Below, piece by piece: positions 37,526-45,621 of a stretch of DNA of 64,000 nt. The position numbers and the translations under genes were made by a program. Origin of the DNA: Pectinatus sottacetonis (GTDB lineage: Bacteria; Bacillota; Negativicutes; Selenomonadales; Selenomonadaceae); assembly GCF_015732155.1 (NCBI RefSeq), contig NZ_WIQK01000001.1, forward strand, positions 1,684,001-1,748,000, given 5' to 3'. Position 1 is the stretch's first letter; every line of letters begins with the position of its first letter. The notes beneath the pieces are model-generated. The model made no database searches. It was not told where the DNA came from and worked only from the letters and a program-made list of their open reading frames with translations.

Positions 37526-38467
37526 ATGGATATAGTGGAAAAACTTTTAAATGGGTCGCGATTAGCTTTATCACGTACTATTACAGCAATAGAAAATGAG
37601 TATGATGAAGCATCATCCATAATGAGAAAACTTTATCCACATACAGGTCACGCCTTTGTCCTTGGAATCACCGGACCTCCTGGTGCCGGAAAATCAACTA
37701 TGACAAATCAACTTGCAAAAGCATATCGTAATATAGGTAAAACTGTCGGAATAATTGCTGTGGATCCAACAAGTCCTTTTTCCGGTGGAGCAATCTTGGG
37801 CGACCGTATAAGAATGAACAGCCTCACATTAGATGAAGGCGTATTTATTCGCAGTATGGGAACGCGTGGCAGCTTAGGTGGGTTATCACATAAAACGGCA
37901 GATGCCGTCAAGGCACTTGATGCTTTTGGAAAAGATATTATTTTTGTTGAAACTGTAGGAGTAGGCCAATCAGAAGTAGATATTGTAAAAGCGGCTGATA
38001 CAACTATGGTTGTACTTATACCAGGAATGGGTGACGATATCCAGGCAATAAAAGCTGGGATATTAGAAATTGGTGACGTGTTTGCTATTAATAAGGCTGA
38101 CCATGATGGTGCGGATAAGCTACAGATGGAGCTTAATATGATGTTGGATCTCGATGCTGAGCAGAAAGACTGGCGTCCGCCTATCCAAAAAGTTGTTGCC
38201 AATCAGGGCGAAGGTATAAATGAACTTGTGGAACTTATTGATAAACATTATTCTTATATAAAAGAAAACGGAATAATGATCAAGAGACGTCATGAAAGAG
38301 CTAAAACTGAATTATTAGAATTGCTTCGGTCTTCTATTGGTGGATATATTACTAAGAATATTGTAAAGACAGGGCGATTAGATAATTACTTGAATGATAT
38401 TGAATTACGTAAGAATGATCCATATACAGTAGTCCATGAATTAATGGATGAATTATTGAAAAAATAA
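37526..38467 (+). CDS. meaB: MeaB/ArgK-type GTPase, mutase chaperone
   Basis: A 313-residue G3E GTPase protecting and reloading methylmalonyl-CoA mutase with adenosylcobalamin. The P-loop is GITGPPGAGKST, with VDPTSPFSGGAILGDRIRM, FVETVGVGQSEVD and the NKAD base-recognition motif (AINKADHDGAD). The open frame runs back to 37361, but AAGGTGGTG at 37512-37520 points to ATG 37526, which gives the normal family length. It sits between the mutase and epimerase genes, as expected. Confidence 0.95.
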   Translation: MDIVEKLLNGSRLALSRTITAIENEYDEASSIMRKLYPHTGHAFVLGITGPPGAGKSTMTNQLAKAYRNIGKTVGIIAVDPTSPFSGGAILGDRIRMNSLTLDEGVFIRSMGTRGSLGGLSHKTADAVKALDAFGKDIIFVETVGVGQSEVDIVKAADTTMVVLIPGMGDDIQAIKAGILEIGDVFAINKADHDGADKLQMELNMMLDLDAEQKDWRPPIQKVVANQGEGINELVELIDKHYSYIKENGIMIKRRHERAKTELLELLRSSIGGYITKNIVKTGRLDNYLNDIELRKNDPYTVVHELMDELLKK

Positions 38468-38491
38468 AATAGATTTTTAGGAGGTTCTATA

Positions 38492-38905
38492 ATGTTTAAG
38501 GTTGAATGTGTAGATCATATTGGTATTGCAGTGCCAAACTTAGAAGAAGCAAAAAAATTTTATACCGATGTACTTGGTTTAAAATGTACCGGTGAAGAAG
38601 AAGTTGCTGAACAAAAGGTAAAAACCGCGTTTATTCCTACTGGTGAAGCAGAAGTTGAACTTTTGGAATCAACATCTCCTGATGGCCCTATTGCTAAATT
38701 CATTGCTAAAAATGGTGGTCGCCAAGGAATACAGCATGTAGCTCTTCGTGTTGATAATATTGAACAGGCTATTGAAGATCTCAAAGCTAAGGGTGTTCGT
38801 ATGATCGACGAAAAGCCGCGTTATGGTGCAGGCGGATCTTCCATAGCATTTATACATCCTAAGGCAAGTGGTGTATTGTTAGAACTTTGCCAACGCAAAA
38901 AATAA
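38492..38905 (+). CDS. mce: Methylmalonyl-CoA epimerase
   Basis: A 137-residue vicinal-oxygen-chelate protein converting (R)- to (S)-methylmalonyl-CoA. [17 protein letters not shown] at the N-terminus, [16 protein letters not shown] in the middle and GVLLELCQ at the end give the paired beta-alpha-beta modules with His/Glu metal ligands. An AGGAGG ribosome site precedes it. It is 24 nt after meaB and probably in the same transcript. Confidence 0.96.
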   Translation: MFKVECVDHIGIAVPNLEEAKKFYTDVLGLKCTGEEEVAEQKVKTAFIPTGEAEVELLESTSPDGPIAKFIAKNGGRQGIQHVALRVDNIEQAIEDLKAKGVRMIDEKPRYGAGGSSIAFIHPKASGVLLELCQRKK

Positions 38906-39112
38906 TTGTAAAGTTAAAGTTTTCTGCTTGGCATAGGAATATGAGACATAGATCTCTAACTTATAAAAGTAGTTGAAACTGGTTAGCATAAATATGAATA
39001 GGACATTGTTATTGTCGAGAAAAAATGTAGAACTAACTTATGTAGGAATGAACTCTTATTTCTATGTAATCAATTATTGTATATAGTAGAAGATATGTCT
39101 ACTGTATAATAA

Positions 39113-39141
39113 TTGCTGTAAAATAATATTTGTCGTATAAT
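39113..39141 (+). promoter_or_regulatory. Promoter of the mmd operon
   Basis: TTGCTG (39113-39118), 17 nt, TATAAT (39136-39141). The 38906-39249 gap otherwise holds only imperfect hairpins, such as TATATAGTAGA with TCTACTGTATA around 39080-39108. Confidence 0.7.
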
Positions 39142-39249
39142 ACAGTATGTAGATAAGTCTTTGGCGAAAATATCAGGTGATTATCTGATGTTTTATCCCG
39201 TAAATTTGTTTGCGGAAAAGCAAAGAAGACAAATTAAGGAGGTATAATT

Positions 39250-40779
39250 TTGGCCACAGTTAAAGAACGAATCGACCTCATGGAAGCTAAGAGAGAACAC
39301 ATCATGCAGGGTGGCGGTCCAAAGCGTGTTGCTAAACAGCATAGTAAAGGAAAATTAACAGCTCGTGAACGTATAGATTTATTATTTGATGAAGGTACTT
39401 TTGTCGAATTAGATCAATTTGTAAAACATCGTTGTACTAATTTTGGACAAGAAAAGAAAGATTTACCAGCAGAAGGTGTAATCACTGGATATGGTACTAT
39501 CGATGGACGTTTAGTTTATGCTTTTGCAGAAGACTTCACAGTTGAAGGCGGTTCCCTAGGAGAAATGCATGCTAAAAAAATCTGGAAAGTTCAGGAAATG
39601 GCAATTAAGACAGGGGCACCTTTTATTGGAATAAATGATTCAGGTGGAGCACGTATTCAGGAAGCTGTTGATGCTCTTAGCGGATATGGCGGGATTTTCC
39701 TTAGAAATACATTAGCATCTGGTGTTATACCACAGATATCAGTAATTATGGGGCCTTGTGCTGGTGGTGCTGTTTATTCACCAGCTTTAACAGATTTTAT
39801 ATTTATGGTAAAAAATACTAGTCAGATGTTTATAACAGGCCCAGCTGTTATAAAGTCAGTTACAGCAGAAGAAGTTACTGCTGAACAATTAGGCGGAGCA
39901 ATGACACATAACAGCACTTCTGGTGTAGCTCATTTTGCTGCTGAAAATGAAGAAGATTGCATAAATCAAATTCGTTATTTGTTAAGTTTCCTGCCAAGTA
40001 ATAATATGGATGATGCTCCTATAGTTGATACTGGAGATGATCCATCGCGCATGGATGAAACATTGGATACTGTGATTCCAGATAATCCTAATATGCCATA
40101 TGACATGAAGGATGTAATACGGTCCTTGGTTGATAATGGGGAATTCTATGAATCGCAACAGCATTATGCTAAAAATATTATTACCTGCTTTGCCCGTTTT
40201 GATGGACGCAGTGTAGGTATTATTGCAAATCAGCCTAATGTAATGGCAGGCTGTCTTGATATTAATGCATCTGATAAGTCTGCAAGATTTATTCGTTTCT
40301 GTGATGCTTTTAATATTCCTATTGTAAATCTTGTTGATGTCCCGGGCTTTTTACCAGGAACAGATCAGGAATATGGCGGTATTATTCGTCATGGTGCTAA
40401 AATGCTGTATGCTTATAGTGAAGCATCTGTTCCAAAAGTTACAGTAATTACACGTAAAGCATATGGTGGGTCTTATCTGGCTATGTGTTCACGTGATTTG
40501 GGTGCAGACCAGGTAATGGCTTGGCCTACAGCTGAAATAGCTGTAATGGGACCTGCTGGTGCGGCAAATATTATTTTCCGCAGAGATCCTGACGTAAAAG
40601 AAAAGACTGCTGAATACATTGAAGAGTTTGCTACACCTTATAAAGCAGCTGAACGTGGTTATGTTGATATGGTTATTGAACCTTCGGAAACAAGACCACG
40701 CATTATTACAGCTTTAAATATGTTGGCAAGCAAACGTGAAGATCGTCCGGCAAAGAAACATGGTAATGTACCATTATAA
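39250..40779 (+). CDS. mmdA: Methylmalonyl-CoA decarboxylase alpha subunit (carboxyltransferase)
   Basis: A 509-residue carboxyltransferase. It moves CO2 from (S)-methylmalonyl-CoA to biotin on the carrier subunit, giving propionyl-CoA. [41 protein letters not shown] and [13 protein letters not shown] are the oxyanion-hole and CoA-site motifs of both halves. The start is TTG with AAGGAGGT 7 nt upstream. It leads a short operon with an epsilon-like peptide and the biotin carrier. It could equally be the 12S-type subunit of a transcarboxylase, since no beta subunit is present. Confidence 0.94.
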   Translation: MATVKERIDLMEAKREHIMQGGGPKRVAKQHSKGKLTARERIDLLFDEGTFVELDQFVKHRCTNFGQEKKDLPAEGVITGYGTIDGRLVYAFAEDFTVEGGSLGEMHAKKIWKVQEMAIKTGAPFIGINDSGGARIQEAVDALSGYGGIFLRNTLASGVIPQISVIMGPCAGGAVYSPALTDFIFMVKNTSQMFITGPAVIKSVTAEEVTAEQLGGAMTHNSTSGVAHFAAENEEDCINQIRYLLSFLPSNNMDDAPIVDTGDDPSRMDETLDTVIPDNPNMPYDMKDVIRSLVDNGEFYESQQHYAKNIITCFARFDGRSVGIIANQPNVMAGCLDINASDKSARFIRFCDAFNIPIVNLVDVPGFLPGTDQEYGGIIRHGAKMLYAYSEASVPKVTVITRKAYGGSYLAMCSRDLGADQVMAWPTAEIAVMGPAGAANIIFRRDPDVKEKTAEYIEEFATPYKAAERGYVDMVIEPSETRPRIITALNMLASKREDRPAKKHGNVPL

Positions 40780-40796
40780 TAAAGAGGTGTCTATTT

Positions 40797-40943
40797 ATGA
40801 ACAAGAATAATAGTGCTGTTAGTGAAGAGGTTATTGCAGCAATTACAGCAGCTGTTGAAGCAATGATTGGTAAAAAAGTTGCAGCTGTCCGTATTAGACG
40901 CAGTGATGCATGGACTATGGCTGGTCGTCGCGCAGCAGTTTGA
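40797..40943 (+). CDS. Small methylmalonyl-CoA decarboxylase subunit, MmdE/OadG-C-terminus-like
   Basis: A 48-residue ORF, 17 nt after mmdA, with AAAGAGGTG as ribosome site. It reads as EEVIAAITAAVEAMIG followed by the basic AVRIRRSDAWTMAGRRAAV. Veillonella has a 55-residue epsilon subunit MmdE that resembles the C-terminal tail of MmdD/OadG and stabilises the complex. Size, position and the W-x-x-AGR ending fit that. It has no membrane helix, so it cannot replace MmdD as an anchor. Too short for usual ORF cutoffs and easily missed. Confidence 0.75.
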   Translation: MNKNNSAVSEEVIAAITAAVEAMIGKKVAAVRIRRSDAWTMAGRRAAV

Positions 40944-41000
40944 TTAAAATTATGATATATGAGAAAAATAAAAAGAAATATATTTATGGGGGAATATCTC

Positions 41001-41381
41001 GTGAAAAAATTTAATATTACTGTAAATGGCAATTCCTATGAAGTTGAAATTGAAGAAGTAAAAGGCGCAGCAGCTCCAGCTGCTCATGCAGCACCAGCTC
41101 CAGCACCAGCCCCTAAGGCAGCTGCACCAACAGCTCCTAAAGCAGCACCAGCTCCAACACCAGTAGGTGGCACTACAATTGCAGCTCCTATGCCTGGTAA
41201 AATTACTAAAGTTGTAGCTTCAGTTGGCCAAAGTGTCAATGCTGGAGATGTTGTACTTATTTTAGAAGCTATGAAAATGCAGAATGAAATTACAGCTCCA
41301 TCAGCAGGAACTGTTAAAGCTATTAATGTTGAAGTTGGTCAAAGTGTAAAAGCTGGCGAATCAATGGTTGTTCTTGGCTAA
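41001..41381 (+). CDS. mmdC: Biotin carboxyl carrier subunit of methylmalonyl-CoA decarboxylase
   Basis: A 126-residue carrier. A short N-terminal beta region is followed by an Ala/Pro-rich flexible linker (about residues 25-55), then a biotinyl domain with the biotin-accepting Lys in EAMKMQNEI. It shuttles carboxyl groups between MmdA and the membrane decarboxylase, or another acceptor. The frame is open from 40959, but GTG 41001 follows GGGGGAA with good spacing and starts the usual VKKFNITVNG. The operon ends 28 nt later at a strong terminator, without mmdB. Confidence 0.93.
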   Translation: MKKFNITVNGNSYEVEIEEVKGAAAPAAHAAPAPAPAPKAAAPTAPKAAPAPTPVGGTTIAAPMPGKITKVVASVGQSVNAGDVVLILEAMKMQNEITAPSAGTVKAINVEVGQSVKAGESMVVLG

Positions 41382-41408
41382 TAGATAATATTTTTAATGA
41401 TATTAAGC

Positions 41409-41440
41409 AAAAATCCCATGGAAAATTCCATGGGATTTTT
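41409..41440 (+). terminator. Terminator of the mmd operon
   Basis: Perfect 15-bp stem (41409-41423 with 41426-41440), 2-nt loop, T5 at the 3' end. Confidence 0.88.
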
Positions 41441-41519
41441 GTACTTATAGACTAAATTAAGCTATAAAATTATAGTTATAAACTAGGATTATGAAATAAT
41501 GAATATTTTTTAATAAATA

Positions 41520-41548
41520 TTGAAATTTATTTAATTATAGTATATAAT
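41520..41548 (+). promoter_or_regulatory. Promoter upstream of leader element copy 1
   Basis: TTGAAA (41520-41525), 17 nt, TATAAT (41543-41548). It lies 65 nt before the conserved leader element. Confidence 0.7.
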
Positions 41549-41613
41549 CAGCTTGTTATCTTATTTTTGAATAATAATTCTCTAGTAGTAGATTAAATAC
41601 TAAAATTTAATAT

Positions 41614-41692
41614 ATAATGTAATGAACATTATGGAGGGCGGACGGGATGCAATAGATTGCTGTAGAACAGCAATTTTATTGCATCTTTTTTT
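41614..41692 (+). ncRNA. Conserved leader RNA element, copy 1
   Basis: Hairpin 1 is ATAATGT (41614-41620) with ACATTAT (41626-41632). A linker GGAGGGCGGACGG follows. Hairpin 2 is GATGCAATA (41646-41654) with TATTGCATC (41677-41685), enclosing ATTGCTG/CAGCAAT, then seven Ts. It is one of three copies in the window (others at 47528 and 58896). The downstream gene here is a relic, so this copy may now only terminate transcription. The rest of 41461-42058 holds the promoter and the epimerase relic. Confidence 0.75.
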
Positions 41693-41726
41693 GCCCTTTT
41701 TGTATGTATTTTTATATATTAATCAA

Positions 41727-41949
41727 GATAGTATTTATTTTGGTGATGTAGAGAGGCATTGAGAGCACATTAAAAATTAGTAAAGTAAATGAAATATATA
41801 ACCTGAGTATTGACAAACAAATAAATCTGAAAAACTTATATAGGTTTTTTCTGTACAGTAGAACAAAAATAAATGTTGTCTATAAAAATAAAAGATTAGG
41901 CGATATTTATCAGGGCATGCTTGATAATAAGGCTGGAGAAATGTTGTAA
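41727..41949 (+). pseudogene. Relic of a nucleotide-sugar epimerase (C-terminal part)
   Basis: Reading from 41727 gives DSIYFGDVER. After a one-frame shift near 41755 the text continues GIESTLKISKVNEIYNLS, then INLKNLYRFF, TKINVVYKNKRLGDIYQGM and DNKAGEML before TAA at 41947-41949. This is the C-terminal signature of SDR sugar epimerases (VRGI...NEIYNIS...RxGDI...KAxxLLGW). The next codons still resemble the end of the family (WGCPEL). The N-terminal 200 or so residues are gone. It lies directly after leader copy 1, so it was probably that leader's original gene. Confidence 0.65.
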
Positions 41950-42058
41950 TGGGGTTGTCCAGAGCTCTTTAAAAGAAGACATCAGGTGAATATATAATTA
42001 TTTTAAAGCAAAAAGCCAAAAATATATATACTGTAATGATTACAGCCAGGAGATTTAA

Positions 42059-43246
42059 ATGAATATTTTAATAGTAGGCGGATATGGATTCATTGGTTCT
42101 AATTTAGCAGAGAAATTACATAAAGAAGGGCACAGTATATTTCTTATTGATAAATTTATTAATGAAAAAATTAAATTTACATTTAAGCCAGTAATTTTTG
42201 TCTATAATGCTGCTGATAATGATAAATGCAGTAAGATTTTTGAGTTATATAATTTGGACATAATAATATATGCCGTAAATTCTAATATTAATGATGATAA
42301 GTCCAAACAGGAACAAATGTCAGGACTGGTAAATATTTTAGATTTATCCCGTATTCATAATATAAAAAAATTCATATTATTTTCTGATAAGGAAAATAAT
42401 ATTGCTTTGAAACAAAATAAAAATTATTTTTTCTTAAAAAAACAGGAAGAGTTATACTGTAAAGGATGGCAGGATATTTATAACATACCTGTTTCTATTG
42501 TGAAAATGACTAACGTTTACGGTCCTTATATGGCCTATAGTACATATCCTTCTGTTATCAATCAATTTTGTTGTGAACTTTTAAAAAAGAAAGAATTGGA
42601 TTGTAATGAAGATACCTTAAATTATAATATACAAAACTATATTTACATAATGGATTTAACAGAAGCAGTAAAACTAATAATTGAAAAAAAAAGCACGCCC
42701 TTTTACATAGATGTTTATAGCAAAGAAAATGTAATAATTGACCATTTAATTAGAATTGTTAAGGAAACAAAAATAATTACTAAAAACAATACTTCGTTTG
42801 ATAATATTTCTCGGTCAAAAAGCAGCAATGAGAAGGATACTTTTTGTCAAAGAGAACTTCACTGGACAGCAAGATATAACCTTGTAACAGGAATGGAAGC
42901 TGTATGGCAATGGTATAAAACGGCGTATATTCCTCAAAGCTCCCCCAAAATGCAGGAAAAACAAGTATGGAGAAAAGAAATATTGCCTTATATAGAAAAT
43001 ATAGTGATATTTGCCATCACAGCAGCATTAAATATAGCTATGCGTTATAATACCAGTTTTATCAATACAACAGGTATTGATTATAGTCAGATATATATTA
43101 TGCTTATGGGGCTACTATATGGAAAAAGGCAGTCAATCATAGCTGCTGTTTTATCTATGGGTTTATTTATTATATCTATAGGACTTAAAGGGATAGACAG
43201 CGTAGCGGCATTTTATCATATGGAGTATATAATTCATCTTGGTTAA
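42059..43246 (+). CDS. SDR epimerase fused to membrane segment, probably truncated
   Basis: 395 residues. Residues 1-290 are an extended SDR of the NAD-dependent epimerase type: NAD loop GGYGFIGSNLAEKL, active-site YFFLK (Y-x3-K), VKMTNVYGPYM. Residues from about 305 to 390 hold membrane helices (YIENIVIFAITAALNIAM; IYIMLMGLLYGKRQSIIAAVL). The membrane part looks like the start of a PelD-type four-helix region, and the protein stops in the middle of it, 31 nt before an IS30 element. Epimerase-PelD fusions belong to Pel exopolysaccharide loci, so I read this as a truncated regulator/epimerase (inference). AGGAGA precedes the ATG. Confidence 0.7.
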   Translation: MNILIVGGYGFIGSNLAEKLHKEGHSIFLIDKFINEKIKFTFKPVIFVYNAADNDKCSKIFELYNLDIIIYAVNSNINDDKSKQEQMSGLVNILDLSRIHNIKKFILFSDKENNIALKQNKNYFFLKKQEELYCKGWQDIYNIPVSIVKMTNVYGPYMAYSTYPSVINQFCCELLKKKELDCNEDTLNYNIQNYIYIMDLTEAVKLIIEKKSTPFYIDVYSKENVIIDHLIRIVKETKIITKNNTSFDNISRSKSSNEKDTFCQRELHWTARYNLVTGMEAVWQWYKTAYIPQSSPKMQEKQVWRKEILPYIENIVIFAITAALNIAMRYNTSFINTTGIDYSQIYIMLMGLLYGKRQSIIAAVLSMGLFIISIGLKGIDSVAAFYHMEYIIHLG

Positions 43247-43277
43247 TTGTATAATCAAATTGAACAGTAAATAAAAA

Positions 43278-44416
43278 ATCCATAGGGACTATTCACGTGT
43301 TAGAATATAATCACCACAAAAATATCTACACGGGAGAATAATCACTATGGACTACTCCAATTTTACCATAAATGAATCAGAACGCAAGCCTGGACAACAT
43401 CTTCAAAGAGAAGATCGTGGAGCTATTGAAAAGCTGCATCGTGAAGGTTACTCACTAAGAAAAATAGCTAAATTAATAAATTGTTCTCCAAGTACTGTAA
43501 TGTATGAATTGCGCAGAGGTACTGTATTGCGTAAACCCGGCAGAGGAAGACCACCAATTTACTTAGCAAAACGGGGACATAATGTCTATAAGCACAATCG
43601 TAAAGCATGCCATAAACCACATAAGTTAGATACTTGCAAATCCTTTGTAAAATGGGTTGTTAATGCATTTCACTTTAACGAATGGTCAATAGATGCCTGT
43701 GTCGGATATGCACGGGTTAATCAGCTATTTAGTAAATCCAAAATGTTGTCAACAAAAACCATGTACAACGAATTAAGAAAAGGCAATTTGCCAATTACAA
43801 TGTTTGACGTTCCTTATGTTTTGACGCGCAGACGCAAAAAGAACTACTATCGAATAAATAAACTACTAAAAGGAAGAAGTATCGAACAACGTCCCAAAAT
43901 AGTTGATGAAAATAGTCAGTTTGGACATTGGGAAATAGATACAGTAGTTGGTAAACGCAAAGGTCATGAAGAAGTTATCCTGTCGCTTATCGAACGTATA
44001 ACTAATAACTATTTTGCATTCAAAATCAGTGGCAAAACAAGTAATGCAGTAAATAAGGCTATGGAAAAACTTCGAGAAACATATGGTAGTAAATTTAATA
44101 AAGTATTTAAAACAATAACAGCGGATAATGGCTCAGAATTTGAGAAGTTGGCAGCGATTGAAAAGTGGGGTACAAAAGTTTACTTCACGCATCCTTACAG
44201 TTCTTACGAGCGGGCCAAAAACGAACGGCATAATGGCATGCTAAGAAAATTTGTGCCCAAAGGAGTTTCCATTAAAAGTTTTCGTTTTGAACAGATTCTT
44301 TCTTTTGCTGATAAACTCAATGGATTGCCTCGTAAATTATTAAATTACAAAACACCAGAAGAGCTGTTTGATGAAAATTTAGATAAAATATATTCTAACC
44401 AAAAGTAATTATGGAT
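43278..44416. mobile_element. IS30-family insertion sequence
   Basis: About 1.14 kb with imperfect terminal inverted repeats. The left end is ATCCATAGGGACT then TTAGAATATA (43278 on); the right end is its counterpart TATATTCTAAC then TTATGGAT (to 44416). One intact transposase. It is flanked by A-rich DNA, so the short target duplication cannot be read. A perfect 13-bp inverted repeat just outside it (43254-43266 and 44425-44437) shows insertion into the loop of a palindrome. Confidence 0.88.
43347..44408 (+). CDS. IS30-family transposase
   Basis: 353 residues. The N-terminal HTH is EGYSLRKIAKLINCSPSTVMYELRRG. The DDE integrase core has FGHWEIDTVVGKRKGH (first Asp), TITADNGSEF (second Asp) and ERAKNERHNGMLRKFVPKG (Glu). 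All catalytic residues are present and the frame is open, so the element looks functional. The start is ATG with GGGAGA upstream. Confidence 0.96.
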   Translation: MDYSNFTINESERKPGQHLQREDRGAIEKLHREGYSLRKIAKLINCSPSTVMYELRRGTVLRKPGRGRPPIYLAKRGHNVYKHNRKACHKPHKLDTCKSFVKWVVNAFHFNEWSIDACVGYARVNQLFSKSKMLSTKTMYNELRKGNLPITMFDVPYVLTRRRKKNYYRINKLLKGRSIEQRPKIVDENSQFGHWEIDTVVGKRKGHEEVILSLIERITNNYFAFKISGKTSNAVNKAMEKLRETYGSKFNKVFKTITADNGSEFEKLAAIEKWGTKVYFTHPYSSYERAKNERHNGMLRKFVPKGVSIKSFRFEQILSFADKLNGLPRKLLNYKTPEELFDENLDKIYSNQK

Positions 44417-44423
44417 AAAAAAA

Positions 44424-44760
44424 GTGTTCAATTTGATATTGCAATTTACGCCAGAAAAGTTTTCTGATAAAAAAAGTTATCTGGATGCATTGAAATCATC
44501 TTCGGCCGATTTATTGGTTATTGATTTGTATTATAATGATGTTCCACTAACAAAACAGGATTTGGAATATATTAAGATAAAAAATGATGGTAAGAAAAGA
44601 TTGGTTTATTCATATATGAGTATTGGTGAAGCAGAAAATTATCGTTATTATTGGAAAAAAGAATGGAGCAAAAATCTCCCTAAATGGATAGTAAGACAAA
44701 ATAGCGAATGGGCGGGAGATTTTGTTGTAAAATATTGGAATAAAGATTGGCAGAATATTC
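44424..44760 (+). pseudogene. GH114 family glycoside hydrolase, 5' fragment (interrupted)
   Basis: 112 residues in frame from GTG 44424 up to the IS21 insertion. SADLLVIDLYYNDVPLT, then VYSYMSIGEAENYRYYW, and WAGDFVVKYWNKDWQNIL are the beta-strand motifs of GH114 (endo-alpha-1,4-polygalactosaminidase, the PelA hydrolase-domain family). The signal peptide and first part of the barrel are missing because the IS30 right end abuts the fragment. The reading continues at 47171 after removal of IS21 and one target copy. Confidence 0.85.
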
Positions 44761-44874
44761 TGTGAATGTCAATGAAAAAGTGAGCCACTTGATGACGAAT
44801 TTTTGAGCCACTTTGCTAATGAATAATGGAGCCAGCTGATGATGAAAAAGTGAGCCACCTGAATACCAACATAC

Positions 44875-45621
44875 TTAGCATTTTTGCTGGCTGCTTTGTA
44901 GTCGGTAAGATTCTCCATTCATGTTTAATATATTTGAATGGTATGTTAAACGATCTACCAGGGCAGCTACCAGTGTGTCATTTGCAAACATTTCTGTCCA
45001 TCGCGAAAATGCCAAATTAGTTGTAATTATTGTGCTGCTTCGTTCAGATCGTTCAGCAATCACTTTAAATAGAAGTTCAGATTCTTCTTGGTTAAAACTT
45101 GCATAACTAAGTTCATCTATAAGTAGAAGGTCTACTCCAGCAAGCATCTTTTCTATTTTACGCAACTGGTAGTTATCACGAGATTCTCGTAATTCTGAAG
45201 CTAGTGTTGTAGCATTTTTGAATAATACTTTGTATCCTAATAAACATGCTTTAAGACCAATAGCACTCATCAAATGTGTTTTTCCTGTTCCGGGATTACC
45301 AATCATCACAAGGTTTTCATGACGACTAATAAAGTCACAATTAGCTAATTGTTTTACATATTCTGGCTTTACGTGTTGTAACTTGCTTAAATCGAATTCT
45401 TCTATTGTTTTTAATAAGGGGAAATGTGTTCTTTTTATTCGACGCTGACGCAATTTTTCTTGTCTGGAATCATATTCTCTTTTCATAATATCTAAGATGA
45501 ATTCATCTAGGCTTTGCCCAGCTTTAAAGTGGCTGACTGGTTCAGTGAGGTTACTAAAGGTTGGTAATTTTAACTGTTTAGCATAAAAAGCTAGGCTTTC
45601 TTTTATACCTGAATTTTGCAT
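44875..45621 (-). CDS. istB: IS21 helper ATPase IstB
   Basis: A 248-residue DnaC-like AAA+ ATPase assisting transposition. Walker A is GNPGTGKTHL, Walker B LLLIDELSYAS, followed by the STIITTNLAFSRW sensor. Overlaps the end of istA by 19 nt, the normal arrangement for translational coupling. Intact. Confidence 0.96.
   Translation of the reverse strand: MQNSGIKESLAFYAKQLKLPTFSNLTEPVSHFKAGQSLDEFILDIMKREYDSRQEKLRQRRIKRTHFPLLKTIEEFDLSKLQHVKPEYVKQLANCDFISRHENLVMIGNPGTGKTHLMSAIGLKACLLGYKVLFKNATTLASELRESRDNYQLRKIEKMLAGVDLLLIDELSYASFNQEESELLFKVIAERSERSSTIITTNLAFSRWTEMFANDTLVAALVDRLTYHSNILNMNGESYRLQSSQQKC

Noticed and set aside
41613-41632. First hairpin as a DNA operator over a TATAAT
   Set aside because: No -35 at proper distance in any copy, while upstream promoters with 17-nt spacing exist in all three; kept as RNA, although dual use is not excluded.
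41633-41655. Sigma-54 promoter reading of the leader linker (GG-N10-GC)
   Set aside because: The -24 TGGCAC and -12 TTGCA bases are not matched, and each copy already has a good sigma-70 promoter upstream.
44826-45020. 64-residue plus-strand ORF at the IS21 left end
   Set aside because: Overlaps istB and subterminal repeats; no ribosome site.
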